Part shown: positions 46,559 through 59,599 of the stretch, in pieces | Layout: every line of letters begins with the position of its first letter | How positions within the stretch are numbered: position 1 is the first letter of the stretch | Notes under the pieces: model-generated | Told to the model about the DNA's origin: nothing | Seen by the model: only the letters and a program-made list of their open reading frames with translations | The model's database searches: none | Position numbers and translations under genes: made by a program | Source of the DNA: Campylobacter canadensis | GTDB taxonomy: Bacteria > Campylobacterota > Campylobacteria > Campylobacterales > Campylobacteraceae | Assembly (NCBI RefSeq): GCF_013177655.1 | Contig: NZ_CP035946.1 | Coordinates: 1,240,001-1,304,000, forward strand | Length of the DNA stretch: 64,000 bases | Direction of reading: 5' to 3'

Positions 46559-47689
46559 CTAAATAAAATAATTTGTCTGATATAAAGAAGCTAAATCAAT
46601 ATAAAATTCCTCTTCGCTTCTGCTTTTAATAATACCATTACTTGGAAACACTCTGCTATAAAAACTATCAATATTTTTGATTTTATCTTTAAATAAATAG
46701 CTTAATAGCTTTGCTGAAATTTCTTTTCTAACCAATACAGTTGGTGGCATAATTCCTAATGTTAAAAGCTTTCTAATACACTGCATATCGTATTTTATAT
46801 GATGATGCGCTCCGTGCGGACAGGATTTTACACTAACCATAATATTACATTGATTGCAAAATGCAAATTCTGGTAAAATTATTAATTCTAATTCTGTTTT
46901 TTTGCTTAATTCATTTAAAAAAGAATTAAAAGTAAAATTATCATACAACAAACCTATACCTGGATGATTTTGTTCAATTACAAATTTATTTGCACCAAAT
47001 GACTTTACAAGCAAACATTCATAATTTGGGTCTTTTGAAAAAAGTTCTAAATTTTCTAAATAAATAGTATAGATTTTATCAAGTGGCAAATAATTTTTAG
47101 TGAAAAAATCAAAACATTCTTTTTTTATTTGCATACTAAATTCATCTTTAGCATCAACAACAAATATCAAAACTAAATCAGCCTTATCTATAGTCCATCT
47201 AAGCATACGCTCGTGCGCTCTTGTAAGCGGACTTGCATCAAGCATAATTGCAGTGATTTTCTTTGCGTTACTTTTTTTAATTTTATTTTCAACATCTTGT
47301 TTTATTTTTTGATATGGATTATTGTAAATATTAACTTTTGCACAAAGTCCAGGATTATTATTTTCAATATAACAAAGATTAGGGCTAAAAATACTAGCAA
47401 TTTTTTTCTTACTACTAAATGTACTAACATCTTCTAGGCTACCTACTATCTCATCTTCACATTTTAATAATAATTTTTTACTAAATTTTTTATTACTTAA
47501 ATCACCATTTAAAGCAAAACTAGGGTAAAAAGAAAGACTATTAAATAAAAATTCTGAAAATTCGCCCTGCTCTTCATCATTAATAAGCCTATCAGTATTT
47601 GATAAAGCTTTTATTTGTATTAAAGATAAAATCGCTAATTCATTTTTATTTATATTTATGCAAGAAATTTTTTCACTTGTCAATGTCAT
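46559..47689 (-). CDS. ATP-sulfurylase-like protein with altered active-site motifs
   Basis: The chain follows sulfate adenylyltransferase in layout. LDASPLTRAHERMLR stands where active enzymes have QTRNPxHRAHE, EQNHPGIG replaces GRDHAG, and a C-terminal QCIRKLLTLGIMPPTVLVRKEISAKLL matches the GTxxRxxL...PP...RPE segment. CNQCNIMVSVKSCPHGAHHH adds a Cys/His-rich patch. The changed motifs make sulfate activation doubtful. C. jejuni Cj1609, also beside the response regulator and ispDF, is the same kind of protein. I choose the ATG at 47689 (AAGGAG ahead) rather than the open end at 47731, giving 376 residues. Confidence 0.7.
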   Translation of the reverse strand: MTLTSEKISCININKNELAILSLIQIKALSNTDRLINDEEQGEFSEFLFNSLSFYPSFALNGDLSNKKFSKKLLLKCEDEIVGSLEDVSTFSSKKKIASIFSPNLCYIENNNPGLCAKVNIYNNPYQKIKQDVENKIKKSNAKKITAIMLDASPLTRAHERMLRWTIDKADLVLIFVVDAKDEFSMQIKKECFDFFTKNYLPLDKIYTIYLENLELFSKDPNYECLLVKSFGANKFVIEQNHPGIGLLYDNFTFNSFLNELSKKTELELIILPEFAFCNQCNIMVSVKSCPHGAHHHIKYDMQCIRKLLTLGIMPPTVLVRKEISAKLLSYLFKDKIKNIDSFYSRVFPSNGIIKSRSEEEFYIDLASLYQTNYFI

Positions 47690-48533
47690 ATTTTCTCCTT
47701 TTTTCCCACAAAGTCTTTCTTGAAATACCAAGTTTTTTGCTTAAATCAGTATCTGTGTATGAATCTTGCCATTTTAAAATCATATTTTTTAAATAATCAT
47801 CTACCGTTAAAATGCCTTTGTAATCATTATTTTCTTTATCTTCTAAACAAAGCTCGTTTAAACCTTCAAAATGATTTTTTGAATTTGTATGAAAAATAAA
47901 ATTTTGCCCCTTGCTTAATTTTAAAATTTGTTCTAATTTTGAACCTTTTAAGACTTGAAAATTAGTAAAATATCTAATCTCACTTGCGCCAACTAAAAGT
48001 TCGTTTAAATTAAAAGATGAGCTTAAATCAGTAAAATGCAATAAAATATTATTTGAAAAAGCATAATTAAATACATAAGAATCAGCTAATATTTGATTAT
48101 TTGTCTTAATCAACAAAGGAAAGGTTATTTTTTTTACTGGATGGATTTTTAAATCAATTACTGATTTTACATAAGAATTTAAAGCCTGATTTTGTAATTT
48201 TAAACGATTGTAGTTGTAAAAATATTTAATCTTTCTTAAAACCTCTTCAATCATAAAAGGTTTTTGAATGTAATCATACGCACCAGCAGCAATAGGAGTG
48301 CTAACAGTATCTGAACTAACATAAGAAACTAAAAGTAAAATCATACTTTGTTTGTGATTTTGAATAATTTTCATAAAGCTATCAACATTAGTTGAAAGCA
48401 AAATCACATCATAAAAAATATTTTTTATATCATTAAAAGAAGTTGCAATATCACTTTCATAACCTGCTTCATTTAATTTAATAGCAATACTTTGAGCTAA
48501 ATATACTTCATTTTCAACAATCAATATCTTCAT
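47673..48533 (-). CDS. Response regulator with Fis-type DNA-binding end (Cj1608 type)
   Basis: An N-terminal receiver domain (MKILIVENEVYLAQSIAIKL, YDVILLST with the likely phospho-Asp, AGAYDYIQKPF) and a C-terminal helix-turn-helix of the Fis/NtrC type (LSKKLGISRKTLWEKRRKYDI), with no AAA+ domain between. The ATG at 48533 has a GGAG five bases ahead and is preferred to a TTG at 48548. In C. jejuni the neighbour of ispDF is the orphan regulator Cj1608, which I recall to be an essential regulator binding near the replication origin. No sensor kinase is beside it. Confidence 0.8.
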   Translation of the reverse strand: MKILIVENEVYLAQSIAIKLNEAGYESDIATSFNDIKNIFYDVILLSTNVDSFMKIIQNHKQSMILLLVSYVSSDTVSTPIAAGAYDYIQKPFMIEEVLRKIKYFYNYNRLKLQNQALNSYVKSVIDLKIHPVKKITFPLLIKTNNQILADSYVFNYAFSNNILLHFTDLSSSFNLNELLVGASEIRYFTNFQVLKGSKLEQILKLSKGQNFIFHTNSKNHFEGLNELCLEDKENNDYKGILTVDDYLKNMILKWQDSYTDTDLSKKLGISRKTLWEKRRKYDIDK

Positions 48534-49686
48534 AACAACTCCAATCAAATAATCTCATATTACAAACAGCACTAACGCTTATGCCTTCGCACCTTCCTAC
48601 AAAACCTAATCTTTCTGTGGTGGTTGCTTTTATGTTTATATTTTTACATTTTAAAACTTCTTGTAAATTTTTTTGGATTTCTTTTTTAAAGGGGTTAATT
48701 TTAGGTACTTGTGCAGCAATGCTTATGTCTAAATTAGATAAATAAAACCCATATTCTTTACACTTTTTATAAACTATTTTTAAAAGCTCAATTGAATCAG
48801 CCTTTCTATAGCTTAAATCATCAGGGCTAAATAATTCTCCAATATCGCCTAAATTACACGCTCCAAGCATAGCATCAATTATTGCATGGCTTAAAACATC
48901 AGCATCAGAATTTGCTTTTAAAGCATATTTGCTATCTGCACAACAAATCCCACCTAAAATAAGCTTATCATTAATATTTTTTTCACTTAACTTCTCTCCA
49001 ACATTTGAAGAGCAAAACTCATGTACATCATATCCGTATCCAATGAAATTATCTTTACTAGCACTTGCGTAATTTAGGTTTTTTAGCTTTTTTAAATCGC
49101 TTTTAAAAGTAAGTTTAAAATTATTATAATCTCCTTGAACCCATTTGCATTTATAAGCTGCAGCACAAAATGCGGAACTTTCATCACTATAATTTTCTAA
49201 GTTTAATTTTTTTAATATTTCTACCTTAGAGATTTGCGGAGTTTGCACTAATAAAAAATCGTCTCTATTTTCGTATTTGTTTTCTTTGTAATTATATAAG
49301 GTATCTACAAGCTTTATTGCACTAAAAACACAATCGTAATTTTTATATTCTAAAAGTAAATTATTTAATACTTCTTCTTTTACAAGCAATCTTGCAACAT
49401 CACTAATCATTACATATTGGCTAGTACATTCTTTTAAAGCATTTTTAATACTAGCTCCTCTTGTATTAGCGCCTTTTACAAAAATAAAATCATTAGATAA
49501 TTTTTCATACTGATAAGGCTCATTGCAAGTAATAATAATTTCTTTAAAAGCGTACATTTTTTTAAAATTATTTGCTACATAAAGCCAAAGTGGAACTTTA
49601 TCAATATATAAATTCTGTTTTTTAAACTCACAATTAAAGCGTGTAGAATCACCAGCTGCTAATAATATTAAACTTAAATCATTCAT
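48514..49686 (-). CDS. ispDF: Bifunctional IspD/IspF of the MEP isoprenoid pathway
   Basis: A 390-residue fusion found in Campylobacter and relatives. The N-terminal half is the cytidylyltransferase that activates MEP (LSLILLAAGDSTRFNCEFKKQ, VKGANTRGASIKNAL). The C-terminal half (about 225-390) is MECDP synthase (YGYDVHEF, LGGICC, KANSDADVLSHAIIDAMLGACNLGDIGELF, TTTERLGFVGRCEGI). It overlaps the response regulator by 20 bases. Confidence 0.95.
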   Translation of the reverse strand: MNDLSLILLAAGDSTRFNCEFKKQNLYIDKVPLWLYVANNFKKMYAFKEIIITCNEPYQYEKLSNDFIFVKGANTRGASIKNALKECTSQYVMISDVARLLVKEEVLNNLLLEYKNYDCVFSAIKLVDTLYNYKENKYENRDDFLLVQTPQISKVEILKKLNLENYSDESSAFCAAAYKCKWVQGDYNNFKLTFKSDLKKLKNLNYASASKDNFIGYGYDVHEFCSSNVGEKLSEKNINDKLILGGICCADSKYALKANSDADVLSHAIIDAMLGACNLGDIGELFSPDDLSYRKADSIELLKIVYKKCKEYGFYLSNLDISIAAQVPKINPFKKEIQKNLQEVLKCKNINIKATTTERLGFVGRCEGISVSAVCNMRLFDWSCYEDIDC

Positions 49687-49790
49687 TTTTCTTTCCTTCT
49701 TGTGTTATTTTGTAACATTTTTGAGTTAAATATAGTAATTATTAGCAAAAAAAAGAAAAAAAATAAAAAAAATATTACAATTTGTAACAT

Positions 49791-50486
49791 TTATAAAGAC
49801 AAAATTATCTTATCTGCTTTAATTTTACTTAAAATTTCATCGCCAATTTTATATTTTCTCTTTAGCTTTTCAACTTTTACACTAGCTTGTAAAATATTAT
49901 CAGCAAAAGCAAGGTCTAAATGATAGTAGCCATCAATAATTTTCATATCAACTATTTTAGCTTTAAAAGAATTTTCCCCTTCTTCTTCTAATTCAATAAA
50001 ATTAATTTTAAATATTAAAAACACATAATCATTAACTTTTAATTGTAAATCATACACAGCAGAATTTGAAATTAAAACATTTATTTTAACGCCATTAAGC
50101 TCACAAGTAACTTTTGCACAAAGTTTGCTTAAATTTATATTAATAATCTTGGCTTTTATAACATTTCTTGCCGATAATAGTGGTCTAAAATCATCATTTA
50201 ATTTACTTTTATATTCTGTGAATTCATCATATTTTTCTATTAATTTTAAAGCAAAAAGGCTTAATTTTGCTCCTTCTTTTTTTGATTGATTATTAAATAA
50301 GGGCATTATAGAATTTTGATTAATTAAATTAAGGCTATCCCAAGCATTTTTATAAGAAATATTAAGATTTTTTGCTGCTTTTAAAATACTTTTATCAAGT
50401 AAAATTTGTTTTAGTAATTTTATATGTTTAGCGTTTATTTTTACATCATTGTTTAATATAAATTCTAATTCTAAATTAATCTTCAT
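49791..50486 (-). CDS. modE: ModE-type molybdate/tungstate regulator
   Basis: The 231-residue protein has an N-terminal LysR-like winged helix (KHIKLLKQILLDKSILKAAKNLNISYKNAWDSLNLINQ) as in ModE. About two TOBE/Mop-like oxyanion-binding segments follow (SARNVIKAKIININLSKLCAKVTCELNGVKINVLIS and SFKAKIVDMKIIDGYYHLDLAFADNILQASV). It would sense molybdate or tungstate and control their uptake or molybdoenzymes. No mod or tup transport genes lie beside it. It is divergent from the mlaA operon across 65 bases. Confidence 0.8.
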   Translation of the reverse strand: MKINLELEFILNNDVKINAKHIKLLKQILLDKSILKAAKNLNISYKNAWDSLNLINQNSIMPLFNNQSKKEGAKLSLFALKLIEKYDEFTEYKSKLNDDFRPLLSARNVIKAKIININLSKLCAKVTCELNGVKINVLISNSAVYDLQLKVNDYVFLIFKINFIELEEEGENSFKAKIVDMKIIDGYYHLDLAFADNILQASVKVEKLKRKYKIGDEILSKIKADKIILSL

Positions 50487-50551
50487 TATCTCTCCTTATT
50501 TATTATTTTCTGCAATAATAGTAATTTAGATTACACTTAAAAAGGCAAAAA

Positions 50552-51214
50552 ATGCGTAAAATATTAAGCATTATTATATTAGTTAATTCATTATTTTGCA
50601 ATGAATTTGACTTTTTTGAACAAGAATTTAATAAAAAAGAAAAAATAGATAAATTTTATTCTTATAATGTTTTTATGACTAAATTAAATTATGCATTTTA
50701 CAATATGAGTCTTAGACCGATTACAAATATTTATAACGCAAGCACCCCACCTTTAATAAAAAAAGCTTTTGCTAATTTTTTTGATAATATTAACGCACCT
50801 GCAAGGTTTTTAACCTTATTGCTTAGTGCAAAATTCAAAGAAGCTAATGCTACTTTTTGGACATTTTTAGGCAATAGCACCTTAGGTTTTGCAGGTATTT
50901 TTAAACCTTATAAATATAAAAAAGAAAGTGATTTTGGTTTAATGTTTGCTAGATGGGGCATTCCTGCTGGAGAACATATAGTTTTGCCCTTTATTGGACC
51001 TAGTAATATAAGGGATATGTTTGCTTATGGTTTAGATTTTTTATCAACTAGTAGATTTTATTTAAACGAAAATACTAGAATTAGCCTTTTTGCTCTTGAA
51101 GTTATTAATAAAACTAGCAAAGATTATAAATTAATAAATGAAGCTTATAAAAGTGTAAATCCTTACATTGTGATAAAAGACTTTTATGAAGCTAAAAGAA
51201 AGGCCTTAGAATGA
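50552..51214 (+). CDS. MlaA/VacJ-like lipid-asymmetry protein
   Basis: The 220-residue product has a signal peptide (MRKILSIIILVNSLFC) and the MlaA family core (RPITNIYNASTPPLIKKAFANFFDNINAPARFLTLLLSAKF, ATFWTFLGNSTLGFAGIFKP, FGLMFARWGIPAGEHIVLPFIGPSNIRD). MlaA helps remove stray phospholipid from the outer leaflet of the outer membrane. It begins a three-gene rightward operon with MlaC- and RND-type partners, as in C. jejuni Cj1371-Cj1373. It overlaps the next gene by four bases. Confidence 0.85.
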   Translation: MRKILSIIILVNSLFCNEFDFFEQEFNKKEKIDKFYSYNVFMTKLNYAFYNMSLRPITNIYNASTPPLIKKAFANFFDNINAPARFLTLLLSAKFKEANATFWTFLGNSTLGFAGIFKPYKYKKESDFGLMFARWGIPAGEHIVLPFIGPSNIRDMFAYGLDFLSTSRFYLNENTRISLFALEVINKTSKDYKLINEAYKSVNPYIVIKDFYEAKRKALE

Positions 51215-51756
51215 AATTTTTAGCAATATTTGTATTTTTAAGTACTATGCTTTTTGCATACAATATTAAAACTTTTTCAACAGATTATGAAAATGATATA
51301 AACAAAATAACAAAAATTTTACAGCAAAAAGATTTAAACAATAAAGATGAACTTATTTTTAATGTCTTAAAAGATAAATTAGATGAAGAATTAATGCTTA
51401 GATTGGTTTTATCAAGTAATTATAATCTTTTAAGTGAAGAGAAAAAAAATGAATTTAAAAATCTATTTTTTAAAAAACTACAAGATGATTTTTTAAGCAA
51501 AATTAATTTATTACAAGCTGATAGCATTAAGTTTTTAGATGCTTATATTGATGAAAAAAAGTGCATTGCAAAAGTAAGCGCTAAGTATGATGATAAAATG
51601 CAAGAAGCGGTGTTTAATTTTAGAAAGATAAAAGATGATTGTAAGATATACGATATAGCAGTTTTAGGAACTTCTTTAATAGCTTCTTATAGAGCGCAGT
51701 TTTTAGATATTATCAATCAAGATGGTATTGATAAATTATTTGAAAAATTAAGATAA
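51211..51756 (+). CDS. MlaC-like periplasmic lipid-binding protein
   Basis: A 181-residue exported protein (signal MKFLAIFVFLSTMLFA) with the MlaC/Ttg2D layout: about 20 residues before a conserved helix (DYENDINKITKILQQKD), LSEEKKNEFKNLFFKKLQDDFLSKI and a final YRAQFLDIINQDGIDKLFEKLR. MlaC-type proteins ferry phospholipid across the periplasm. Coupling to the MlaA gene and a two-base gap to the RND gene support a shared pathway. Sequence matches are weaker than for MlaA. Confidence 0.78.
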   Translation: MKFLAIFVFLSTMLFAYNIKTFSTDYENDINKITKILQQKDLNNKDELIFNVLKDKLDEELMLRLVLSSNYNLLSEEKKNEFKNLFFKKLQDDFLSKINLLQADSIKFLDAYIDEKKCIAKVSAKYDDKMQEAVFNFRKIKDDCKIYDIAVLGTSLIASYRAQFLDIINQDGIDKLFEKLR

Positions 51757-51758
51757 AA

Positions 51759-54038
51759 ATGCAAAAAATAATTACTTTTTTAATTAATAAGGCGAAAAAT
51801 GTTTTTTACTTAAGCTTATTTATTTGCTTATTGTTTTCATTTTTTGCTTTTAAAATACAAATTGAAGCAAAATCTACAAGCTTTTTTTTAGAAAATGATA
51901 AAGATTTAATTAAATTTAATAAAAGCATTCAAACATTTGGGGAGCAAGACTTTTTAGTACTTGCTTATAAAAATAACGATAGTGTTTTTACTCAAAAAAA
52001 TATAGATTTTTTAAAAAAAATTAAAAATGAACTTGAGCAAATTAAGGGTGTTGATTCTACTCTTAGTATTTTAAATGCTCCGCTTTTTTTAAATGACGAA
52101 AAAAATATTTTAGCAGGTGCAAACATAAAAAAAGCTCAAGAAGAAATTATGCAAAATAATTTTTATGTAAGCAACATAATTAGCAAGGATTTAAAAGTAG
52201 CTGATTTTTTAATTTATTCAAAAAACCCTAATGCAATTTTAAGTGATTTAAGACTACTTGCAGAGCAAAATGGGCTAATCTTAGGCGGAATAAGTGTTAT
52301 TGCTGATGATATGGTATCTTATGTTAAAAGTGATTTAAAGTATTATGGCATAGGGCTTGTAATCTTGCTTAGCCTTGCTGTATTTATATTTTTTAGGTCT
52401 TATTATTTTGTATTTATTTGTATGTTTATTTGTCTTATTTCTTTATTTACAAGTACAGGAATTTTGTATTTGCTTGATTATAAAATAACAGTAATTTCAA
52501 GCAATTATGTAGCTTTAGTTTTAATAATCACAATTTCTGTTGTAATTCATCTTTTATCACATTTTGCAGAATTACAAAATTATAATCTTTTTAGCGATAG
52601 AAAACAAAAAATAAGACATACTTTATTAGCAAAAGCAAAACCAAGCTTTTATGCAATACTCACAACGGTTGTGGGTTTTTTATCTTTAGTATTTTCAGGG
52701 ATAAAACCAATTAGCGAACTTGGTGTTATGATGAGCATTGGCATTTGCATTTCCTTGCTTTTAGCATATTTATTTTTACCTTATTTACTATTAGTAAAAC
52801 AAGATTTATCATCTGTATATTTTTCTAAAAAAACAAAATTCCTTGCTTTTTGTGCAAATACGGCTATTTATCATAGAAAAATTATTTATTTTATTTGTGT
52901 TTTAGTAGTTTTTAGCGCCTGTATTTTAATACCAAAGCTAAGTGCTGAAAACTCTTTTGTAAATTATTTTAAAGATAGCAGTGAAATTAAAAAAGGCTTG
53001 TTATTAATTGATGAAAATTTAGGTGGAACCTTGCCTCTTGATGTAATAATAAGCTTTAAAAATGATAATAATAGCTCTTTAGAAGATGATGAATTAAGCG
53101 AATTTGAAGCTGAATTTAACAATAATAAATATTATTTAACACCAGAAAAAATTTCAATTATAAGTAAAATTCAAGATTATTTAAAAAATAATAAATACAT
53201 AGGCTCAAGTCTTAGTCTTGCGAGTTTGAGCGAATTTGCAAAAAATATAAATAATAATAAAGAATTAGATACTTTTTTAATGAATGCTTTATTAAACAAT
53301 CTTGATGAAGATACTAAAAAACAAATCATCTATCCTTACTACAACGAAAAAACAAAAGAATTTAGAATAGCCTTAAGGATAATTGACAGCTCAAAAGAGC
53401 TAAGAAGAGCAGAATTTATAAAAGAATTAAAAAGTGATTTAAGCAAAATAGCAAAAGAAAATAATTTAAATATTGAATTAAGCGGAGTTATGATTTTATA
53501 CAATAATATGTTAGCTTCGCTTATTTCATCGCAAATAGATACTTTAAATGTAGTTGTATTAAGTATTTTTGTATTATTTTTAATAATATTTAAAAATATT
53601 CGTTTTAGTATAATTGGAATTTTAGCTAATGTTATCCCATTATCTTTACTATTTACTATAATTGCTTTTTTTGATTTAAAATTAGATTTAATGTCTATTA
53701 CAATAGCTGCTATTTCAATTGGAATTGGAGTTGATGATATAATTCATTATGTTCATAGATTTAAACAAGAAATTAAACAAAATTCCTTAGAAAAAGCTAT
53801 AATTAAATCGCATCAAAGTATAGGTAGTGCTTTATACTTTACGACTTGCACTATTTGTTTAGGATTTTGTTTGATGGTTAGTTCAAACTTTATTCCTACA
53901 ATATATTTTGGGCTTTTAACCCTTATGGTTATGATTTTGTTATTAAGTGGGTCGCTATTTTTACTTCCATCGCTTATAATTACATTTTACTTTAAGGGAT
54001 ATTTTAAAAATGAAAGCAAAGAAGGAAGGCAAAAATAA
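51759..54038 (+). CDS. RND/MMPL-family membrane transporter
   Basis: The 759-residue protein has two similar halves, each with one membrane helix, a large periplasmic domain and five more helices (helices near 15-35, 195-345 and 365-390, then 580-745). It shows the RND segment GISIGLGVDDIIHYVHRF-like (ISIGIGVDDIIHYVHRFKQE), with an Asp pair in the fourth helix of the second half. In C. jejuni the equivalent is Cj1373. With MlaA and MlaC beside it and no MlaFEDB genes seen here, it may power lipid movement instead of the ABC system; that is inference. Confidence 0.82.
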   Translation: MQKIITFLINKAKNVFYLSLFICLLFSFFAFKIQIEAKSTSFFLENDKDLIKFNKSIQTFGEQDFLVLAYKNNDSVFTQKNIDFLKKIKNELEQIKGVDSTLSILNAPLFLNDEKNILAGANIKKAQEEIMQNNFYVSNIISKDLKVADFLIYSKNPNAILSDLRLLAEQNGLILGGISVIADDMVSYVKSDLKYYGIGLVILLSLAVFIFFRSYYFVFICMFICLISLFTSTGILYLLDYKITVISSNYVALVLIITISVVIHLLSHFAELQNYNLFSDRKQKIRHTLLAKAKPSFYAILTTVVGFLSLVFSGIKPISELGVMMSIGICISLLLAYLFLPYLLLVKQDLSSVYFSKKTKFLAFCANTAIYHRKIIYFICVLVVFSACILIPKLSAENSFVNYFKDSSEIKKGLLLIDENLGGTLPLDVIISFKNDNNSSLEDDELSEFEAEFNNNKYYLTPEKISIISKIQDYLKNNKYIGSSLSLASLSEFAKNINNNKELDTFLMNALLNNLDEDTKKQIIYPYYNEKTKEFRIALRIIDSSKELRRAEFIKELKSDLSKIAKENNLNIELSGVMILYNNMLASLISSQIDTLNVVVLSIFVLFLIIFKNIRFSIIGILANVIPLSLLFTIIAFFDLKLDLMSITIAAISIGIGVDDIIHYVHRFKQEIKQNSLEKAIIKSHQSIGSALYFTTCTICLGFCLMVSSNFIPTIYFGLLTLMVMILLLSGSLFLLPSLIITFYFKGYFKNESKEGRQK

Positions 54039-58077
<4,039 letters not shown>

Positions 58078-58092
58078 CGTAAAGGAAATAAA

Positions 58093-58848
58093 ATGTATGA
58101 GTATAAACTTTATTACCCAGCAGGAAATACAACCGCTTTAGTAAAAAACACAAAGCAACTTGATTTTATAAAAATAAATAACGATATTTTAAATAAACAT
58201 AAAAATGTTGAGCAAGTAGGCTTTGTTGCAAATAATGAGCTTAAAATGGCTGGTGGAGAAATATGTTTTAACGCTTTAAGATGTGCTGCTAAATATTTTT
58301 TAGACCAAAGTAATCAAAGTACAGTAAGAGTTAAATTAAATAAATGTGAATACGAATGCGGACTTCATAATTCATCTTTTATAAATAACAATCTTTTAAA
58401 AGAAAAATATAAAAATGATAACTTTTATTATGCAAAAATTAAAAATAATTATGAAATTATTAAAATAAATGATAATGAATATTATGTGGATTTAGGCGAT
58501 ATTTTTCACATTGTTTATACAAAAAAACTTGACTTAAGAAAGGTTAATTTAAAAGACTTTGCCTTTTCTTGTTTTCAAAAAAATAATTTGTTAAATAAAA
58601 AAGCTTGTGGTTTTATGTATGTACAAAAAAATGTTTTAAAACCTATTGTATGGGTAAAAGAAGTGCAAACTTTATTTTATGAAAGTGCTTGTGGAAGTGG
58701 TAGCTTTGCTACTTTTTTATATTTTAATAATTTTTTAAACAAAAGCCAACTTGCTTTAAGGCAGGTATCTAAAGAATATTTGTTTTTGTACAAAGAAAAT
58801 AATGAAATAATATTAACTTCGCCGATAAAGGATATCATTTTAGATTAA
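58093..58848 (+). CDS. dapF: Diaminopimelate epimerase
   Basis: DapF turns LL- into meso-diaminopimelate for peptidoglycan and lysine. The 251-residue protein has the two active-site cysteines in FNALRCAAKYF and SACGSGSFATFLYF. AAAGGA precedes the start. It is the last housekeeping gene before the accessory region; in C. jejuni dapF continues into other core genes, so the DNA that follows looks inserted. Confidence 0.92.
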   Translation: MYEYKLYYPAGNTTALVKNTKQLDFIKINNDILNKHKNVEQVGFVANNELKMAGGEICFNALRCAAKYFLDQSNQSTVRVKLNKCEYECGLHNSSFINNNLLKEKYKNDNFYYAKIKNNYEIIKINDNEYYVDLGDIFHIVYTKKLDLRKVNLKDFAFSCFQKNNLLNKKACGFMYVQKNVLKPIVWVKEVQTLFYESACGSGSFATFLYFNNFLNKSQLALRQVSKEYLFLYKENNEIILTSPIKDIILD

Positions 58849-59081
58849 TTATTATTAGCAGCTTTCAAAAATATATAATCACATAGCTAATTTCAAATAT
58901 TATAAATAATAAAATAATTAAAAATTAATTAAAATTTTTATTTATAAAATATTTTAAAATTAAACACAATATTTTATATATATTTTTATATTAAAGTTTA
59001 AATCATTCTTATAATTATACTTTATATTATTATATAATAATTATAATAAAATTATATATTTTTATTATAATATTTATATTA
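58849..59081. other. AT-rich gap between core and accessory DNA
   Basis: No reading frame is supported in this stretch, which is nearly all A and T after about 58,900. A weak dyad (58919-58926 with 58933-58940, TAAAAATT and AATTTTTA) followed by T-rich DNA may terminate dapF. I saw no tRNA gene, clear direct repeat or integrase that would mark an attachment site here. Confidence 0.4.
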
Positions 59082-59104
59082 TTTTAAGTTTATTTTAGTA
59101 TAAT
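59082..59104 (+). promoter_or_regulatory. Promoter of the Fic array
   Basis: TTTTAAGTTTA followed, at the usual distance, by a perfect TATAAT (59099-59104), 26 bases before the first antitoxin ATG. TTTAAGTnTT and TATAAT are the published elements of Campylobacter vegetative promoters. A nearly identical copy, 25 bases with three differences, lies before parA (63391-63415). The later array units have only an AGGAG site after a short spacer, so this is probably the main promoter of all eight genes. Confidence 0.6.
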
Positions 59105-59129
59105 TCTTTATATATAAAAAGGAGAAAAA

Positions 59130-59378
59130 ATGAAAAATTACCAAGAGTCAAATTCACTAAAAGAAAGCTTAGAAATTTTAAAGAGATATAAAAATGATGT
59201 GAGCAAAGAAGATTATGAGAATATAAAATCTACCATTTGTTCTCACGCAATTGAAAATATTTACGCAGATGAGCTAAGTATTATTATAATGATTAAATCG
59301 TGCGTTTTTAATTTAAACAATGGTGAGATTTTAGATGAATATAAAGAGAAAGGTTATGTAGATTATGAAAGAAAATAA
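59130..59378 (+). CDS. VbhA-like Fic antitoxin, copy 1
   Basis: The 82-residue helical protein carries SHAIEN at 38-43, a match to the inhibitory motif (S/T)xxxE(G/N) that blocks the ATP site of class I Fic enzymes. The second half (NLNNGEILDEYKEKGYVDY) fits the VbhA-type antitoxin fold but differs from copies 2-4, which read GLSADE. This is the most divergent antitoxin of the array in its core, and the only one with Ser in the motif. AAGGAG precedes the start, and its last 14 bases overlap the first Fic stub. Confidence 0.8.
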   Translation: MKNYQESNSLKESLEILKRYKNDVSKEDYENIKSTICSHAIENIYADELSIIIMIKSCVFNLNNGEILDEYKEKGYVDYERK

Positions 59379-59574
59379 ATTAAGTTTTGAAGAACTTGTA
59401 ACTAATAATAAATTAGGTATAGAAGATTTTAAGGAGCTTGATAAAGCATCAAGAATTTATACTTCACAAAGAACCGATGAATTATTGTTAAATCCAGTTA
59501 AAGGCAATTTTAATTATGAACATTTAAAAAGCTTTCAGCAAAACCTTAAAAAAGAGCAAAACATTTCATACTAA
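59365..59574 (+). CDS. Fic stub 1 (catalytic core deleted)
   Basis: The 69-residue product consists of the first 55 or so residues of the Fic protein (MKENKLSFEELVTNNKLGIE ... GNFNYEHLK) joined to its last 14 (FQQNLKKEQNISY). The whole Fic core, including HPFREGNGR, is missing, so it cannot be an AMP transferase. The join lies in ATTTAAAAA, a 9-base sequence found at both deletion ends in the full gene. The frame is kept and no stop intervenes. It may be a decaying pseudogene or a small partner of the antitoxin. Confidence 0.75.
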   Translation: MKENKLSFEELVTNNKLGIEDFKELDKASRIYTSQRTDELLLNPVKGNFNYEHLKSFQQNLKKEQNISY

Positions 59575-59599
59575 TAAATTTTATTAAAAAGGAGAAAAA

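Noticed and set aside
46559-47731. Start of the ATP-sulfurylase-like gene at 47731
   Set aside because: It would overlap the response regulator by 59 bases; the ATG at 47689 has a strong AAGGAG.
51759-54038. RND protein as a drug-efflux pump or hopanoid transporter
   Set aside because: No membrane-fusion or TolC partner or hopanoid gene is present; the neighbours are MlaA- and MlaC-like.
58849-59081. Replication origin in the AT-rich gap
   Set aside because: High AT content is general here; I saw no iterons, DnaA-box cluster or replication gene.
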